Shown: positions 8,521-15,889, counted from the first letter of the stretch. The stretch is DNA of 45,824 bases from Bryobacterales bacterium (GCA_020846745.1 JADLDI010000046.1:1-45824); one strand, 5' to 3'. Made by a program: numbers and translations. The notes: generated by a model not told the origin, from the letters alone.

Positions 8521-8743
8521 GGACTTTCTCGGCTGGCTCAACGAGTACCTTGACCAGACCGCCGATCCGGAAACGCGCAAGCAACTGGAGGCGCACGTCA
8601 CCGCCTGCCCCAACTGCTGGGTCATCTACGACACCACGCAGAAGACGGTGCAGATCTACAAGGGGATGGAACCGCAGGAGTTGCCGCCAAGCGTTCACGA
8701 GCGGCTGGTTGAGGCGCTGCAGAAGAAGCTGGCGTCGAAGTAG
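8507..8743 (+). CDS. Zinc-finger anti-sigma factor (short, soluble)
   Basis: A 78-residue protein starting with TTG inside the end of the sigma-factor gene. It carries the ZAS/zf-HC2 signature: CKDFLGWLNEYLDQ, then HVTACPNC, where His and two Cys (H-x3-C-x2-C) bind zinc. In this family the domain clamps an ECF sigma factor and releases it when the zinc site is oxidised or the protein is degraded. There is no membrane segment after the finger, unlike most anti-sigma factors, so it is probably a cytoplasmic, possibly redox-responsive, version such as those of the RsrA/ChrR type. Its partner is almost certainly the sigma factor encoded immediately upstream. Confidence 0.88.
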   Translation: MLTCKDFLGWLNEYLDQTADPETRKQLEAHVTACPNCWVIYDTTQKTVQIYKGMEPQELPPSVHERLVEALQKKLASK

Positions 8744-8755
8744 GCGTCAAAACCG

Positions 8756-8786
8756 AAATCCGCCGCGCTTCGCGCACGGCGGATTT
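8756..8786. terminator. Bidirectional transcription terminator hairpin
   Basis: A perfect 10-bp inverted repeat (AAATCCGCCG and CGGCGGATTT) with an 11-nt loop. It lies between the convergent ends of the anti-sigma gene and the subtilase gene. A-rich and T-rich arm ends make it usable in both directions, although the run of Ts is short. Confidence 0.75.
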
Positions 8787-8809
8787 GCTCTCAAAGTCTA
8801 CAGCTTAGT

Positions 8810-10522
8810 CTAGTTTTCTCCGTCGATGGCGATCGACAGAGCTTCCGTCTGCGCGGTTGAGGCCGACCACGGTGAACTGGCGCCCCAGACAACATTAAAG
8901 CCCGACGTTCCCGAACTACCCCAAACCACGTTAGTTCCCCACACGACATTCGTGCCGTGTACGTTCGCCGTACCCCATACGACGTTCGTTCCCCAAACAA
9001 CATTGCTCCCCCACACGACATTAGCCGCGCCCACCGAGTTCAGCAGCAGTTTAACTTTGCCGTTTGTCTGATCGACGTAGGCCTTTGGCGAAGCGGCGCT
9101 TCCCGACGGTTTCTCCAGATCGTTATAAGCGGCCCACAGGTCTACCATGCCCGCGCCAACCGTGAAGATGTCGTGGTTGGCGGTGTAGGTTTTCCCCGTC
9201 GTGGAATCGTAAGCGGAGGCCGTCGGCGGAAAACCGCGCCAGGCCGTGCGCATGATTCTCCCCTTCACCTGATCGGGAGTGAGAGTAGGATCTTTGTCGA
9301 TCAGCGCGATTGCAACCGAACTGACCAGGGGCGCGGCCATACTGGTTCCGGATAACTGGAAGAAGTAACTCGACTTCGCGTTAGTTCCATTGGTGAGGTA
9401 AAAGCTGGTAACAGGCTTGTTACCCGGATATTTGCTCACTAATGACGCGCCGGACGCCTGGTAAGAGTAAATGCGGTTGCCGGGCGCGACGACGTCGGGT
9501 TTCACGATCTGATCGATGGCCGTCGGGCCTTTTGAGCTGTAGGTTGCTATTACGTCATTGTTGCGATCGGAGTCTTCTTTTTGGTTCACCGCTCCGACAG
9601 TGATCACGTACGGATCGTTGCCCGGCGACATGATTGTTCCGTACCCATTCGTGTTAGCGCTCTCGTTGCGGCCTTCATTGCCGGCCGCGACGACGACGAC
9701 AATTCCGGCCTGCCAGGCACGCTCCACGGCTTTGCATAACGGGTCGGTCTTATACGACTCAACCACTGGGCGGCCCAGCGACAGATTCAATACGCGGATG
9801 TTGTAGGTGTTCTTTAGCTGAATGGCTCGATCGATCGCCGCAATCACCGCCGAGTCGGTGCCCCGGCCATTCGCGTCCAGGGCTTTCAAGCTGACGATCT
9901 TCACCATCGGCGTAGCGGACCAGAATAGCCGCGTTGCCTTAGCGCCCGCCCGGTCACTCAGGTTGTCCAGGCCGGCGCCGATGCCGGCAACATGCGTACC
10001 GTGCCCATACTTGTCTTTCGGATCGGAATCGACGAAACTCTGCTGGTAAACGATGCGCGAGGCAACATCGCGGAAACCCGTGAAATTCGGATGCGTTGGG
10101 TCCACACCGCTATCGATGAACGCGATTGACATGCTGCACATCGCACAACTTGGCATGTTGACACGGTATTGCGCGTAGGGCAGAGCGTTAATCGAGTATT
10201 CCGCGGTCTGCAGGGTGCCGGACACCTGCCGGTCCGGGCTTATGAACTCGACATCCGGATCGTCGTCCAGATCTTTCAAGGCAGACGCATTGACCTCGTA
10301 GACCGAGGCATTCATCTGTCCAAGCTTCCGCAAAAGCTTGCCCCCGCGATCCATCACTCGCTGATGCTTCTGATCACCGGGTTTGGATGCATACTGAACG
10401 ACGACGGTGACCTTTTGGTCACCATCCGGGCGGCGCAAGTCCCGGGCCGATTTGGCCCAGCAACTTCCGGAAACGGTAGTTGCCAGCAGCGCGATTAAAA
10501 CTCTTGTGCGAAGAGGCGACAT
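8810..10522 (-). CDS. Secreted S8-family (subtilisin-like) serine protease with C-terminal NVVWG repeats
   Basis: A 570-residue subtilase with an N-terminal signal peptide (about 1-23, ending SCWA). An inhibitor I9-like propeptide spans about 38-98. The catalytic triad is Asp137 (FIDSGVD), His174 (GHGTHVAG) and Ser394 (SGTSMAAP), and the oxyanion-hole Asn282 sits in AAGNEG. It should be exported and cleave proteins outside the cell or in the periplasm. A CAMC pair sits just before the first catalytic strand and may form a disulphide. After the catalytic domain, residues 501-548 form eight six-residue units based on NVVWG[ST], described separately. The gene is convergent with the sigma/anti-sigma pair, and its upstream region holds two near-identical palindromes. 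Confidence 0.93.
   Translation of the reverse strand: MSPLRTRVLIALLATTVSGSCWAKSARDLRRPDGDQKVTVVVQYASKPGDQKHQRVMDRGGKLLRKLGQMNASVYEVNASALKDLDDDPDVEFISPDRQVSGTLQTAEYSINALPYAQYRVNMPSCAMCSMSIAFIDSGVDPTHPNFTGFRDVASRIVYQQSFVDSDPKDKYGHGTHVAGIGAGLDNLSDRAGAKATRLFWSATPMVKIVSLKALDANGRGTDSAVIAAIDRAIQLKNTYNIRVLNLSLGRPVVESYKTDPLCKAVERAWQAGIVVVVAAGNEGRNESANTNGYGTIMSPGNDPYVITVGAVNQKEDSDRNNDVIATYSSKGPTAIDQIVKPDVVAPGNRIYSYQASGASLVSKYPGNKPVTSFYLTNGTNAKSSYFFQLSGTSMAAPLVSSVAIALIDKDPTLTPDQVKGRIMRTAWRGFPPTASAYDSTTGKTYTANHDIFTVGAGMVDLWAAYNDLEKPSGSAASPKAYVDQTNGKVKLLLNSVGAANVVWGSNVVWGTNVVWGTANVHGTNVVWGTNVVWGSSGTSGFNVVWGASSPWSASTAQTEALSIAIDGEN
8879..9022 (-). repeat. In-frame 18-bp repeat array encoding NVVWG[S/T] hexapeptides
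   Basis: Eight contiguous six-residue units at residues 501-548 of the subtilase. Six read NVVWG plus S, T or A, and two are degenerate but keep the register (ANVHGT and SGTSGF). The DNA units differ mainly at third codon positions, so selection has acted on the protein, not just on recent DNA duplication. Short Val/Trp/Gly repeats suggest a stacked beta structure or a cell-surface/ligand-binding tail; this is inference. Confidence 0.9.
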
Positions 10523-10599
10523 GCCTCTCGAATGTGCAGCTCGAGCGCCATCACTTCATAATGTATTTTTAACGGTTTACGAGGAATGTAAGGTTCGGC

Positions 10600-10638
10600 G
10601 CCGGACATTTTGTCCGGCGATCCGGACAAGTTGTCCGG
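10600..10638. promoter_or_regulatory. Twin CCGGACA-type palindromes upstream of the protease gene
   Basis: Two palindromes stand three bases apart: GCCGGACA-TTT-TGTCCGGC at 10600-10618 and CCGGACAA-G-TTGTCCGG at 10622-10638. They share the half-site CCGGACA and lie 78-116 bp before the protease start codon. A pair of similar dyads at this distance is what a dimeric repressor or activator binding twice would leave. As RNA they could also form hairpins. Confidence 0.6.
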
Positions 10639-10681
10639 TTGGCGGCTCCCCGCCCTTGCCGCGCCGGCCATCACCACAAAC

Positions 10682-10712
10682 AAAAAAGGGGGCGGACCCG
10701 AAGGCCCGCCCC
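10682..10712 (-). terminator. Rho-independent terminator of the BON-protein gene
   Basis: Read on the minus strand, a GC-rich stem (GGGGCGG paired with CCGCCCC, plus two further inner pairs across a CGAA loop) is followed by a run of six Ts. It starts about 20 nt after the stop codon of the BON-domain gene. Confidence 0.8.
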
Positions 10713-10731
10713 AAGCTGTCCGCTTCTCCGG

Positions 10732-11301
10732 TTACAGAGCTTTTTCCACCTGCAGGTTGTTCTTCACCTGGAACACGCCGCTTACGCCATTGGCGCGCTG
10801 AAAGGCGAGGTTCTTGTCCATGCTGTTGGCCACCACGCCTTCAAGCGATACGTCGCCGTTCTTCACGATGATCCGGATCGGCGGCTGGGCGCCCAGTCCA
10901 TAGCGCTGCAGGGCGGGGTATCCGTACACCGCGCGTGCCACGGCGATTCGAATGTCGTCATCGAACCGCGACAGCGGTAGTACTTCAATGTTGTTGACAA
11001 CCTGGTGTACACCTTCCAACTGCTTCACCACGTTCCCCGCCTGCGACTTGATCGTCGGCCGAATCGTCTGTCCGGTGAGGGTTACGACGCCGTTGTCCTC
11101 CACCCGGAACGCGAGGTTGTCGAAAACGCTGAGGAAGGGCAGCATCACCAACTCGTGACGTACCTTTTTCACCAGGGCGGTCTGTTGTTCAGCCTGCTCC
11201 TGGGCCACACTTTTGGTTTCAGCGAAGGTAGCAATCGGAAGGGCCAGCAACGCCGCTCCGAGCACCGCTTTCCGAACGATTCCATTCACTTTGCGAGTCA
11301 T
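10732..11301 (-). CDS. Periplasmic protein with two BON domains (OsmY-like)
   Basis: A 189-residue exported protein. The signal peptide is about residues 1-27 (RKAVLGAALLALPIATFAE). Two BON domains follow, at about 42-112 and 113-188, each with the typical GVVTLTG or GDVSLEG turn and the closing VNNIEV or VKNNLQV strand. BON domains bind phospholipid membranes, and OsmY-type proteins protect the envelope under osmotic or folding stress. GGAG lies seven bases before the ATG, and a strong terminator follows, so the gene is a single transcription unit. Upstream are three 11-bp direct repeats that look like response-regulator sites. Role in envelope maintenance is inferred from the family. Confidence 0.9.
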   Translation of the reverse strand: MTRKVNGIVRKAVLGAALLALPIATFAETKSVAQEQAEQQTALVKKVRHELVMLPFLSVFDNLAFRVEDNGVVTLTGQTIRPTIKSQAGNVVKQLEGVHQVVNNIEVLPLSRFDDDIRIAVARAVYGYPALQRYGLGAQPPIRIIVKNGDVSLEGVVANSMDKNLAFQRANGVSGVFQVKNNLQVEKAL

Positions 11302-11362
11302 TTTTTTCGTCTCCGTATAGTGAAACGCCGCCGGAAAACGATCGGTTTCGAGCCGTACGAGC

Positions 11363-11395
11363 TTTTACCAGACCTTTACATCGACTTTACATTTG
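11363..11395. promoter_or_regulatory. Three 11-bp-spaced direct repeats (CTTTAC), OmpR/PhoB-type operator
   Basis: TTTTAC at 11363, CTTTAC at 11374 and CTTTAC at 11385 repeat with an exact 11-bp period, one helical turn; the last two also share the following AT. Tandem half-sites with this period are the standard binding layout of OmpR/PhoB-family winged-helix response regulators. The array begins 62 bp before the start codon of the BON-protein gene and after the end of lolA, so that gene is the likely target. No matching -10 box is obvious. Confidence 0.6.
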
Positions 11396-11412
11396 GGGTC
11401 GACCGGCACCGA

Positions 11413-12063
11413 TTACGGTTGGTCGGAGGCGTCGACGATTCGCGCGCCGGGAGGGGCCTCGAAGGTGAACATCGACGCGTCGAGCGCGGGGTTCATCTTT
11501 TCGTCGCTGAGACGGTAGACGAGGATCGATTGGTCTTGCCCGTTCACACGTAGCATCTCGATCTGATATTGCGGATTGACCACAAAGGCCACCTGTGTGT
11601 AGGGCGCTTTCTCGCTTTTCGGGGTGGCGACGATATAGGTGTTTTTGCCTTCCTGGTAGGTGCGGAATTCCTTGAAGTCGCGGCGGAAATCCAGGCGGCC
11701 CATCAGAAACGCCAGGGGGGCTCGCATATCGTCGGTTTCCTTTAGTTTGGCTTTGTCCACCTGGTTGGTAGAGGGGGAGTAATAGTAGGCGAATTTGCCG
11801 TCTGTAACAAACAGCTTGCCTGCGGGGTCTGTGTACTTCCACCGCATTTTACCTGGCTTTTGCAGGTACAACTCGCCACGCTCGGAACGGGTCATGCGCC
11901 CGCCGCCGGAATAGGTCTGCTCAAACGTGAAACTCATGGTGCGCGGCTTGTTGTAGCGGTTCTCGACGCCCGCGAGAAGTTGGCTCAGGTCCGTGGCGGC
12001 GAATGCCTGGATGCCGGTCAAAATAGCCGCGGCGGCGAGAGTAACGTGTCGAACGGAACACAT
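11413..12063 (-). CDS. lolA: Outer-membrane lipoprotein carrier protein LolA
   Basis: A 216-residue periplasmic chaperone that carries lipoproteins from the LolCDE transporter to the outer membrane. I start at ATG 12063 (MCSVRHVTL) because a signal peptide (about 1-23, ending AFA) follows at once; a longer in-frame version would overlap the divergent gene. The LolA fold is visible from RTMSFTFEQTY through GELYLQKPGKMRWKY, then LFVTDGKFAYYYSP. The distal strands QIEMLRVNGQDQSILVYRL and FTFEAPPGARIVD follow. The strand-rich pattern with an aromatic K-MRW(K)Y segment is characteristic. It is transcribed divergently from the receiver-like gene, with only 33 bp between the start codons. Confidence 0.92.
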   Translation of the reverse strand: MCSVRHVTLAAAAILTGIQAFAATDLSQLLAGVENRYNKPRTMSFTFEQTYSGGGRMTRSERGELYLQKPGKMRWKYTDPAGKLFVTDGKFAYYYSPSTNQVDKAKLKETDDMRAPLAFLMGRLDFRRDFKEFRTYQEGKNTYIVATPKSEKAPYTQVAFVVNPQYQIEMLRVNGQDQSILVYRLSDEKMNPALDASMFTFEAPPGARIVDASDQP

Positions 12064-12096
12064 ATCTATTTCAGATTGCCCCAGGAGCTTAGACGA

Positions 12097-12522
12097 ATGA
12101 AAGTACAGAATCATTGCACAACTGTTGAGAAGAGCGAGGTTTCTGTTTTGGGCGTCAGCGGCTCGGTGCAGGTCCGGCGGGCGATAAATTTGGCCCTCAC
12201 GCAAGCCGGATGGTCCTGCCGTCAGGTGGATAACTGCACGGAAGCGCTGAAGACGATCGAGGCGACTGGAGCGCGCGTAGTGGTGACGGACACAAATTTG
12301 TCCGATGGGACCTGGCGCGATCTGGTGGACGCGGCGCGGCAGCAACCAGACCCGCCGGCGGTGGTCGTCACCTCACCTCACGCCGACGAGGCATTGTGGA
12401 CCGACGTCATCGAGCATGGTGCGTTTGATCTGGTGCGAGTGCCGGGGGAGAGTACCGAGTTTCTAAGGGTCGTCCGGCTGGCGTTCGGGCGTGGGGCAGT
12501 GGTGGGGCGGGCTACGGCCTAG
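12097..12522 (+). CDS. Degenerate receiver-domain protein
   Basis: A 141-residue single-domain protein with the alternating pattern of a CheY-like receiver. AGGAG lies nine bases before the ATG. The phosphate-accepting Asp position is kept (RVVVTDTNLSDG), as is the Thr/Ser switch position (VVVTSPHAD). The acidic pair normally found at the end of strand 1 is replaced by Gly/Ser (SVLGVSGSVQV), and the conserved Lys before Pro is changed (DLVRVPGES). Without these residues magnesium-dependent phosphorylation is doubtful, so it may be a pseudo-receiver used for protein contacts. No output domain and no sensor kinase are nearby. It is divergent from lolA. Confidence 0.8.
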   Translation: MKVQNHCTTVEKSEVSVLGVSGSVQVRRAINLALTQAGWSCRQVDNCTEALKTIEATGARVVVTDTNLSDGTWRDLVDAARQQPDPPAVVVTSPHADEALWTDVIEHGAFDLVRVPGESTEFLRVVRLAFGRGAVVGRATA

Positions 12523-12547
12523 CTGCCGGCGGTCGCGGGCCGCACGA

Positions 12548-13726
12548 TTACCGGATCGGCTCAGTTCCTTCGCTCAGAATCGCCAGGTAGGCATCGTAAA
12601 CAAACAGCCGGTGACGCTGCCTTCCGGTGACCTCGCGGAGCAAGTTCAACTGCCGCATGTGCTCCAGCGACTTGGCTACAGTCGGTGCGGAGATCCCGAT
12701 GTGCTCGGCGGCGCCGGGGATGGAGACGATGGGGTGGCGCTGCATGTGCTCAAACACGCGCAGCACCGAGGCTGCCGGACGACCTAATTTCTCTATTTTG
12801 CGACGGTGCTCTTCGAATAGGGCGAGAATCCGGCGCGCGGCGTCGGCCGCCTCCTCCGCAGTGTCGCGGACGCCCGTCAGGAAGAAATCAAGCCAGATCT
12901 CCCAATCGCCTTTGGCGCGGACGCGGTCGAGCAGATCGTAGTATCGCGGCCGGTGCTGTTTAAAGTAGAGGCTTAAATAGAGTATCGGCTCGCGCAGCAC
13001 GCCGGCGGCACATAGCAGAAACGTGATGAGCAGTCGGCCGAGACGCCCGTTCCCATCTAGAAACGGATGGATCGTCTCAAACTGGACGTGTACCAATCCG
13101 GCTTTGATAAGTATCGGTAGATCGGGCCGGTCTTCATGCAGGAACAACTCCAGGGCACTCATGCAATCGAGAACCAGTTCCGGCGGCGGCGGGACAAAAG
13201 CGGCGGTACCCGGACGCGTGCCGCCGATCCAATTCTGGCTGGTGCGGAACTCGCCGGGCTGCTTGTCGCTCCCGCGGCCGTTTGAAAAGAGCACCTCATG
13301 GATCTCGCGGATGAGCCGCAGCGACAGCGGGAAGCCGCCGCGCAGCCGGTCCAACCCATGATTCAAGGCCGCCACATAGTTCGAGACTTCCTGGACGTCG
13401 TTAAGAGGTACGCCCGGCGCCTCGTCGTTCTCAAGCAGGAGCAAATCTGATAACGACGACTGTGTTCCCTCAATCTGCGAAGAGAGCACCGCTTCCTTGC
13501 GGACATAAGCGTATATGAACAGGGACAGGTTGGGCACGACGGAGGCCAAGCCGTCGAGCCGCCCGACGGACTGATTCGCCTGCTCCAGAATCCGTTGCAG
13601 GCCATCCATGCGCATTGGCGGATTGGGCGGAAGCGGCGGCGGCACGAACGCGCGGACATTCTCGTTGCCGTAAATTTTAGCGATGTATCGGCCCAAGCGG
13701 GGGCTTGCGTCGTCAACTGCTGACAC
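12548..13726 (-). CDS. Fic-family protein (AMP-transferase) with C-terminal winged helix
   Basis: A 392-residue Fic protein. The N-terminal Fic_N part carries the inhibitory helix motif SSQIEG (residues 82-87), matching (S/T)xxxE(G/N), which makes it a class II, self-inhibited type. The catalytic Fic motif HPFLDGNGRLGR (220-231) is complete, with His for AMP transfer and the GNGR phosphate loop. A winged-helix domain follows at about 320-385 (HIGISAPTVAKSLEHMRQLNLLREVTGRQRHRLFVY) and probably binds DNA. These proteins transfer AMP from ATP to target proteins. The GTG start has AAGGAT five bases upstream, which lies inside a perfect inverted repeat, suggesting autoregulation. No separate antitoxin gene is seen, which fits the built-in inhibitory helix. 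Confidence 0.93.
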   Translation of the reverse strand: MSAVDDASPRLGRYIAKIYGNENVRAFVPPPLPPNPPMRMDGLQRILEQANQSVGRLDGLASVVPNLSLFIYAYVRKEAVLSSQIEGTQSSLSDLLLLENDEAPGVPLNDVQEVSNYVAALNHGLDRLRGGFPLSLRLIREIHEVLFSNGRGSDKQPGEFRTSQNWIGGTRPGTAAFVPPPPELVLDCMSALELFLHEDRPDLPILIKAGLVHVQFETIHPFLDGNGRLGRLLITFLLCAAGVLREPILYLSLYFKQHRPRYYDLLDRVRAKGDWEIWLDFFLTGVRDTAEEAADAARRILALFEEHRRKIEKLGRPAASVLRVFEHMQRHPIVSIPGAAEHIGISAPTVAKSLEHMRQLNLLREVTGRQRHRLFVYDAYLAILSEGTEPIR

Positions 13727-13729
13727 AAA

Positions 13730-13782
13730 ATCCTTTCGTTAGACTTCTCTTAACGAAAGGATATGCCATTTTGGTTTCGTTA
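13730..13782 (-). promoter_or_regulatory. Perfect 12-bp inverted repeat overlapping the fic ribosome-binding site, plus a third half-site
   Basis: ATCCTTTCGTTA (13730-13741) and its exact complement (13751-13762) are separated by 9 nt. Read on the minus strand, the copy nearest the gene contains the AAGGAT that serves as ribosome-binding site for the GTG at 13726. A further TTTCGTTA stands at 13775-13782. The arrangement fits an operator for the winged-helix domain of the Fic protein itself, or an RNA hairpin that hides the ribosome-binding site. Confidence 0.65.
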
Positions 13783-14274
13783 GCTAGCTGAATCCAAAGA
13801 GCGAATGAACCGGACAACGGGCTCAGAAGCCTTCCGCACGCAGCACGGTTGCGGCGGTGAGTGCTAGCCGGAAAGCGTTGAAATCTGCGGAGGCGGGATG
13901 CCGTGAGCGGATTGAACGCCAACTGGGTGAGAAAACTGGGCCTGTCCCCGATTGAGGGCCCAGGTCAGTTTGGCTACGCGGCAGCGTCCCGGCACAGGGC
14001 TGTTCGGTCCTACGGTGGGTGGCTGACTCGGTTCTGTTTCCGAGTCGCGCGTGATCCACGACTGATACGCCTTCGACATCGCGGGTTTCAGCGACTACAT
14101 TGACCGGCGGTGGCGCGTGATTCACACTGTGCATTGAATGGCACTCGCCAACGCTGTGATCTACTTGCATTCACCAGAGTTAGGATTGGACACGCAAGTG
14201 CTCAGGATTTCAGCGCACGGACAGCGGCCATCCCGTACCATACATGATCGCTCGCGTTGACGGTGTTTTGACTG
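13783..14274. other. Intergenic stretch with degraded repeat copies
   Basis: About 490 bp without a convincing gene. It holds GGGCCTGTCCCCGATTGAG (from 13938), a second short block GGTCAGTTTGGCT (13963-13975), and CGGTTCTGTTTCCG (near 14029). Each recurs near 15,500 or 16,040, the middle one in inverted orientation. The open frames here have no ribosome-binding site or family features. I read it as remnants of a small dispersed element, with the promoter of the next gene near the right end. Confidence 0.5.
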
Positions 14275-15378
14275 GTGATGTCGATAAAGGTTCTACATCT
14301 CGTCCTCGCCGCAAGCTTAGTATGGCCGGAAGCCAGTGCCCAACAGCTCCGGTCGCCAGACGGGCCAGACATCCGTGTGAATACGAATCTGGTGATGCTT
14401 CCCACGCGCGTTGAGACAAAGGCCGGCGAGACTGTTTACGGACTGACCGCCGATCAATTCATTGTCGAAGACAATGGCGTTCGGAAACTCGTCCGAGTTG
14501 AAGAAAATCCGGAGTCGACCAGCATTTCCCTCGTCATTGCCATTCAGTGCGGGCGTTCCGCTGCCGAGGAATTCGGGAAGCTGAAAGGCCTAGCCACCAT
14601 GATCGATGCGATTGTCGGTGCGGCGCCCCATGAAGTGGCCGTGGTCGTCTATGGGGAGCGACCGTGGTTGTTGAGCGATTTCTCCGATCGTTCCGAAACC
14701 ACGCGTACCGCCCTGTCCCGACTGAAGTCGTGCGGCGACTACCATGCCGCCAGCATCGACGCTGTTTCGTACTCGCTCAACCTGCTCCGACGCCGCAGCA
14801 ATCGCTATCGGCGTGCGATCTTGCTCATTGGCGAGCAGAGAGACCATGGCAGTGTTTCCAAGTTGCCTGAGGTCGTGACCGAACTGGGGACCACGGACAC
14901 GGTCATTTACTCCGTAGCGTTCTCTCCCACGAAAAGTCAGTTCTTGCGCGAACTTCGGTACGGCCCGAACGGCTCCCCGAAGAGTGACCCTCCAATCGTG
15001 TATCCAACTCCGCGAGCCGCTGTGACGGGCAAAGATGTTCCGTTGCCCTCGGAGCAGATCGAGGGGCCACACTATACAGACCACGCGCCCCGATTTCAGA
15101 TCCCACCGTTGTTGATGCTAGCGATCAATGCGTTACGCGCCAACACTGCATCTGAAATCGCCACACTTTCAGGTGGAGAGCACCTGAGTTTTGTGACCGC
15201 ATCGGGTCTGGAGAAAGCCCTACATCGCATTTCCAACCAGATCCACAACCATTACTTGCTCAGTTTCCAGCCTACGTCCACGGTGAAGCCAGCGTCACAT
15301 GCGATACGCGTGCGCGTGATAGGTCGGCCAGACGCAGTGATCCAGACACGCAAGAGCTATTGGTCCGGCGTGCAATAA
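14275..15378 (+). CDS. VWFA-related protein of the acidobacterial type, degenerate metal site
   Basis: A 367-residue secreted protein. It has a signal peptide (about 1-22, ending ASA) and then the start typical of the acidobacterial VWFA-related family (IRVNTNLVMLPTRVETKAG, GLTADQFIVEDNG). The von Willebrand A-like domain runs from about 84 to 345. The metal-ion site normally written DxSGS is replaced by IAIQCGRSA (88-96), so the usual divalent-cation binding is probably lost. The C-terminal SNQIHNHYLLSFQPT is the conserved closing segment of the family. GTG at 14275 or ATG at 14278 can serve as start. Role unknown; VWA domains generally mediate protein contacts. It stands alone between two stretches of repeat debris. 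Confidence 0.85.
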   Translation: MMSIKVLHLVLAASLVWPEASAQQLRSPDGPDIRVNTNLVMLPTRVETKAGETVYGLTADQFIVEDNGVRKLVRVEENPESTSISLVIAIQCGRSAAEEFGKLKGLATMIDAIVGAAPHEVAVVVYGERPWLLSDFSDRSETTRTALSRLKSCGDYHAASIDAVSYSLNLLRRRSNRYRRAILLIGEQRDHGSVSKLPEVVTELGTTDTVIYSVAFSPTKSQFLRELRYGPNGSPKSDPPIVYPTPRAAVTGKDVPLPSEQIEGPHYTDHAPRFQIPPLLMLAINALRANTASEIATLSGGEHLSFVTASGLEKALHRISNQIHNHYLLSFQPTSTVKPASHAIRVRVIGRPDAVIQTRKSYWSGVQ

Positions 15379-15628
15379 GGCGTCGTGGCAGTATCAGGGA
15401 AGACACCTCAGGGTTGAGGTTGGCGCTCGCTGCACAAGGGGCCATCCGGAAGCGGAGTCGATAATACGATGCCGCAGGGAAGCTGGATCTGGAACCTCAG
15501 CCAAACTGACCCAATACCCGCGGCGCGTAAGCCAGCGGGGGGACGAAACCGGGCCTGTTCCCGATTGAGGCCCTTGATTCCGCCGGTCGGGCGGAAGGGG
15601 AGCGGGGGCGAGAGGCTATGATCAAGGA
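15379..15628. other. Intergenic stretch with repeat remnants
   Basis: 250 bp without a gene. AGCCAAACTGACC (15499-15511) is the reverse complement of a 13-bp block at 13963. GGGCCTGTTCCCGATTGAGG (from 15551) repeats the block at 13938 with one change. Together they bracket the VWFA gene. Confidence 0.5.
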
Positions 15629-15889
15629 ATGGTGACGGCGTATATCCAGGCCGCCATGCGGCACGCCCATTACGAAATAATCGAGGATGCAAAGCCGTTC
15701 TATGGGTCGATCCGCGAGTGCCCAGGGGTATGGGCCACCGGAGAGACCTTGGAGGCGTGCCGGGAAGAACTGCAAAGCGTATTAGAGGACTGGATCGTTC
15801 TCGGGTTGCGGATGGGGCACTCTATGCCGGCGATTGACGGGATGACCGTAGGTCCGGAGAGACTGGAACCAGAACCGATCGATGTCTAA
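15629..15889 (+). CDS. HicB-like antitoxin (orphan)
   Basis: An 86-residue protein of the HicB type: YIQAAMRHAHYEIIEDAKPFYGSIRECPGVWATGETLEACREEL, then the helix SVLEDWIVLGLRMGH. This matches the short soluble HicB antitoxins that inhibit a HicA RNase by direct contact. AAGGA lies directly before the ATG, or serves the GTG one codon later. Its stop overlaps the start of a hicA frame by 8 nt, the usual operon layout, but that hicA is broken after 27 codons. It therefore survives without a functional partner here and may be decaying or act on another HicA. Confidence 0.85.
   Translation: MVTAYIQAAMRHAHYEIIEDAKPFYGSIRECPGVWATGETLEACREELQSVLEDWIVLGLRMGHSMPAIDGMTVGPERLEPEPIDV

Noticed and set aside
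8879..9022. Reading the 18-bp repeats as a CRISPR-like or DNA-level array
   Set aside because: They have no spacers, are in frame within a gene, and vary mainly at third codon positions.
11860..12096. Upstream extension of the receiver-like frame
   Set aside because: It overlaps the start and signal peptide of lolA on the other strand, and a good ribosome-binding site precedes the ATG at 12097.
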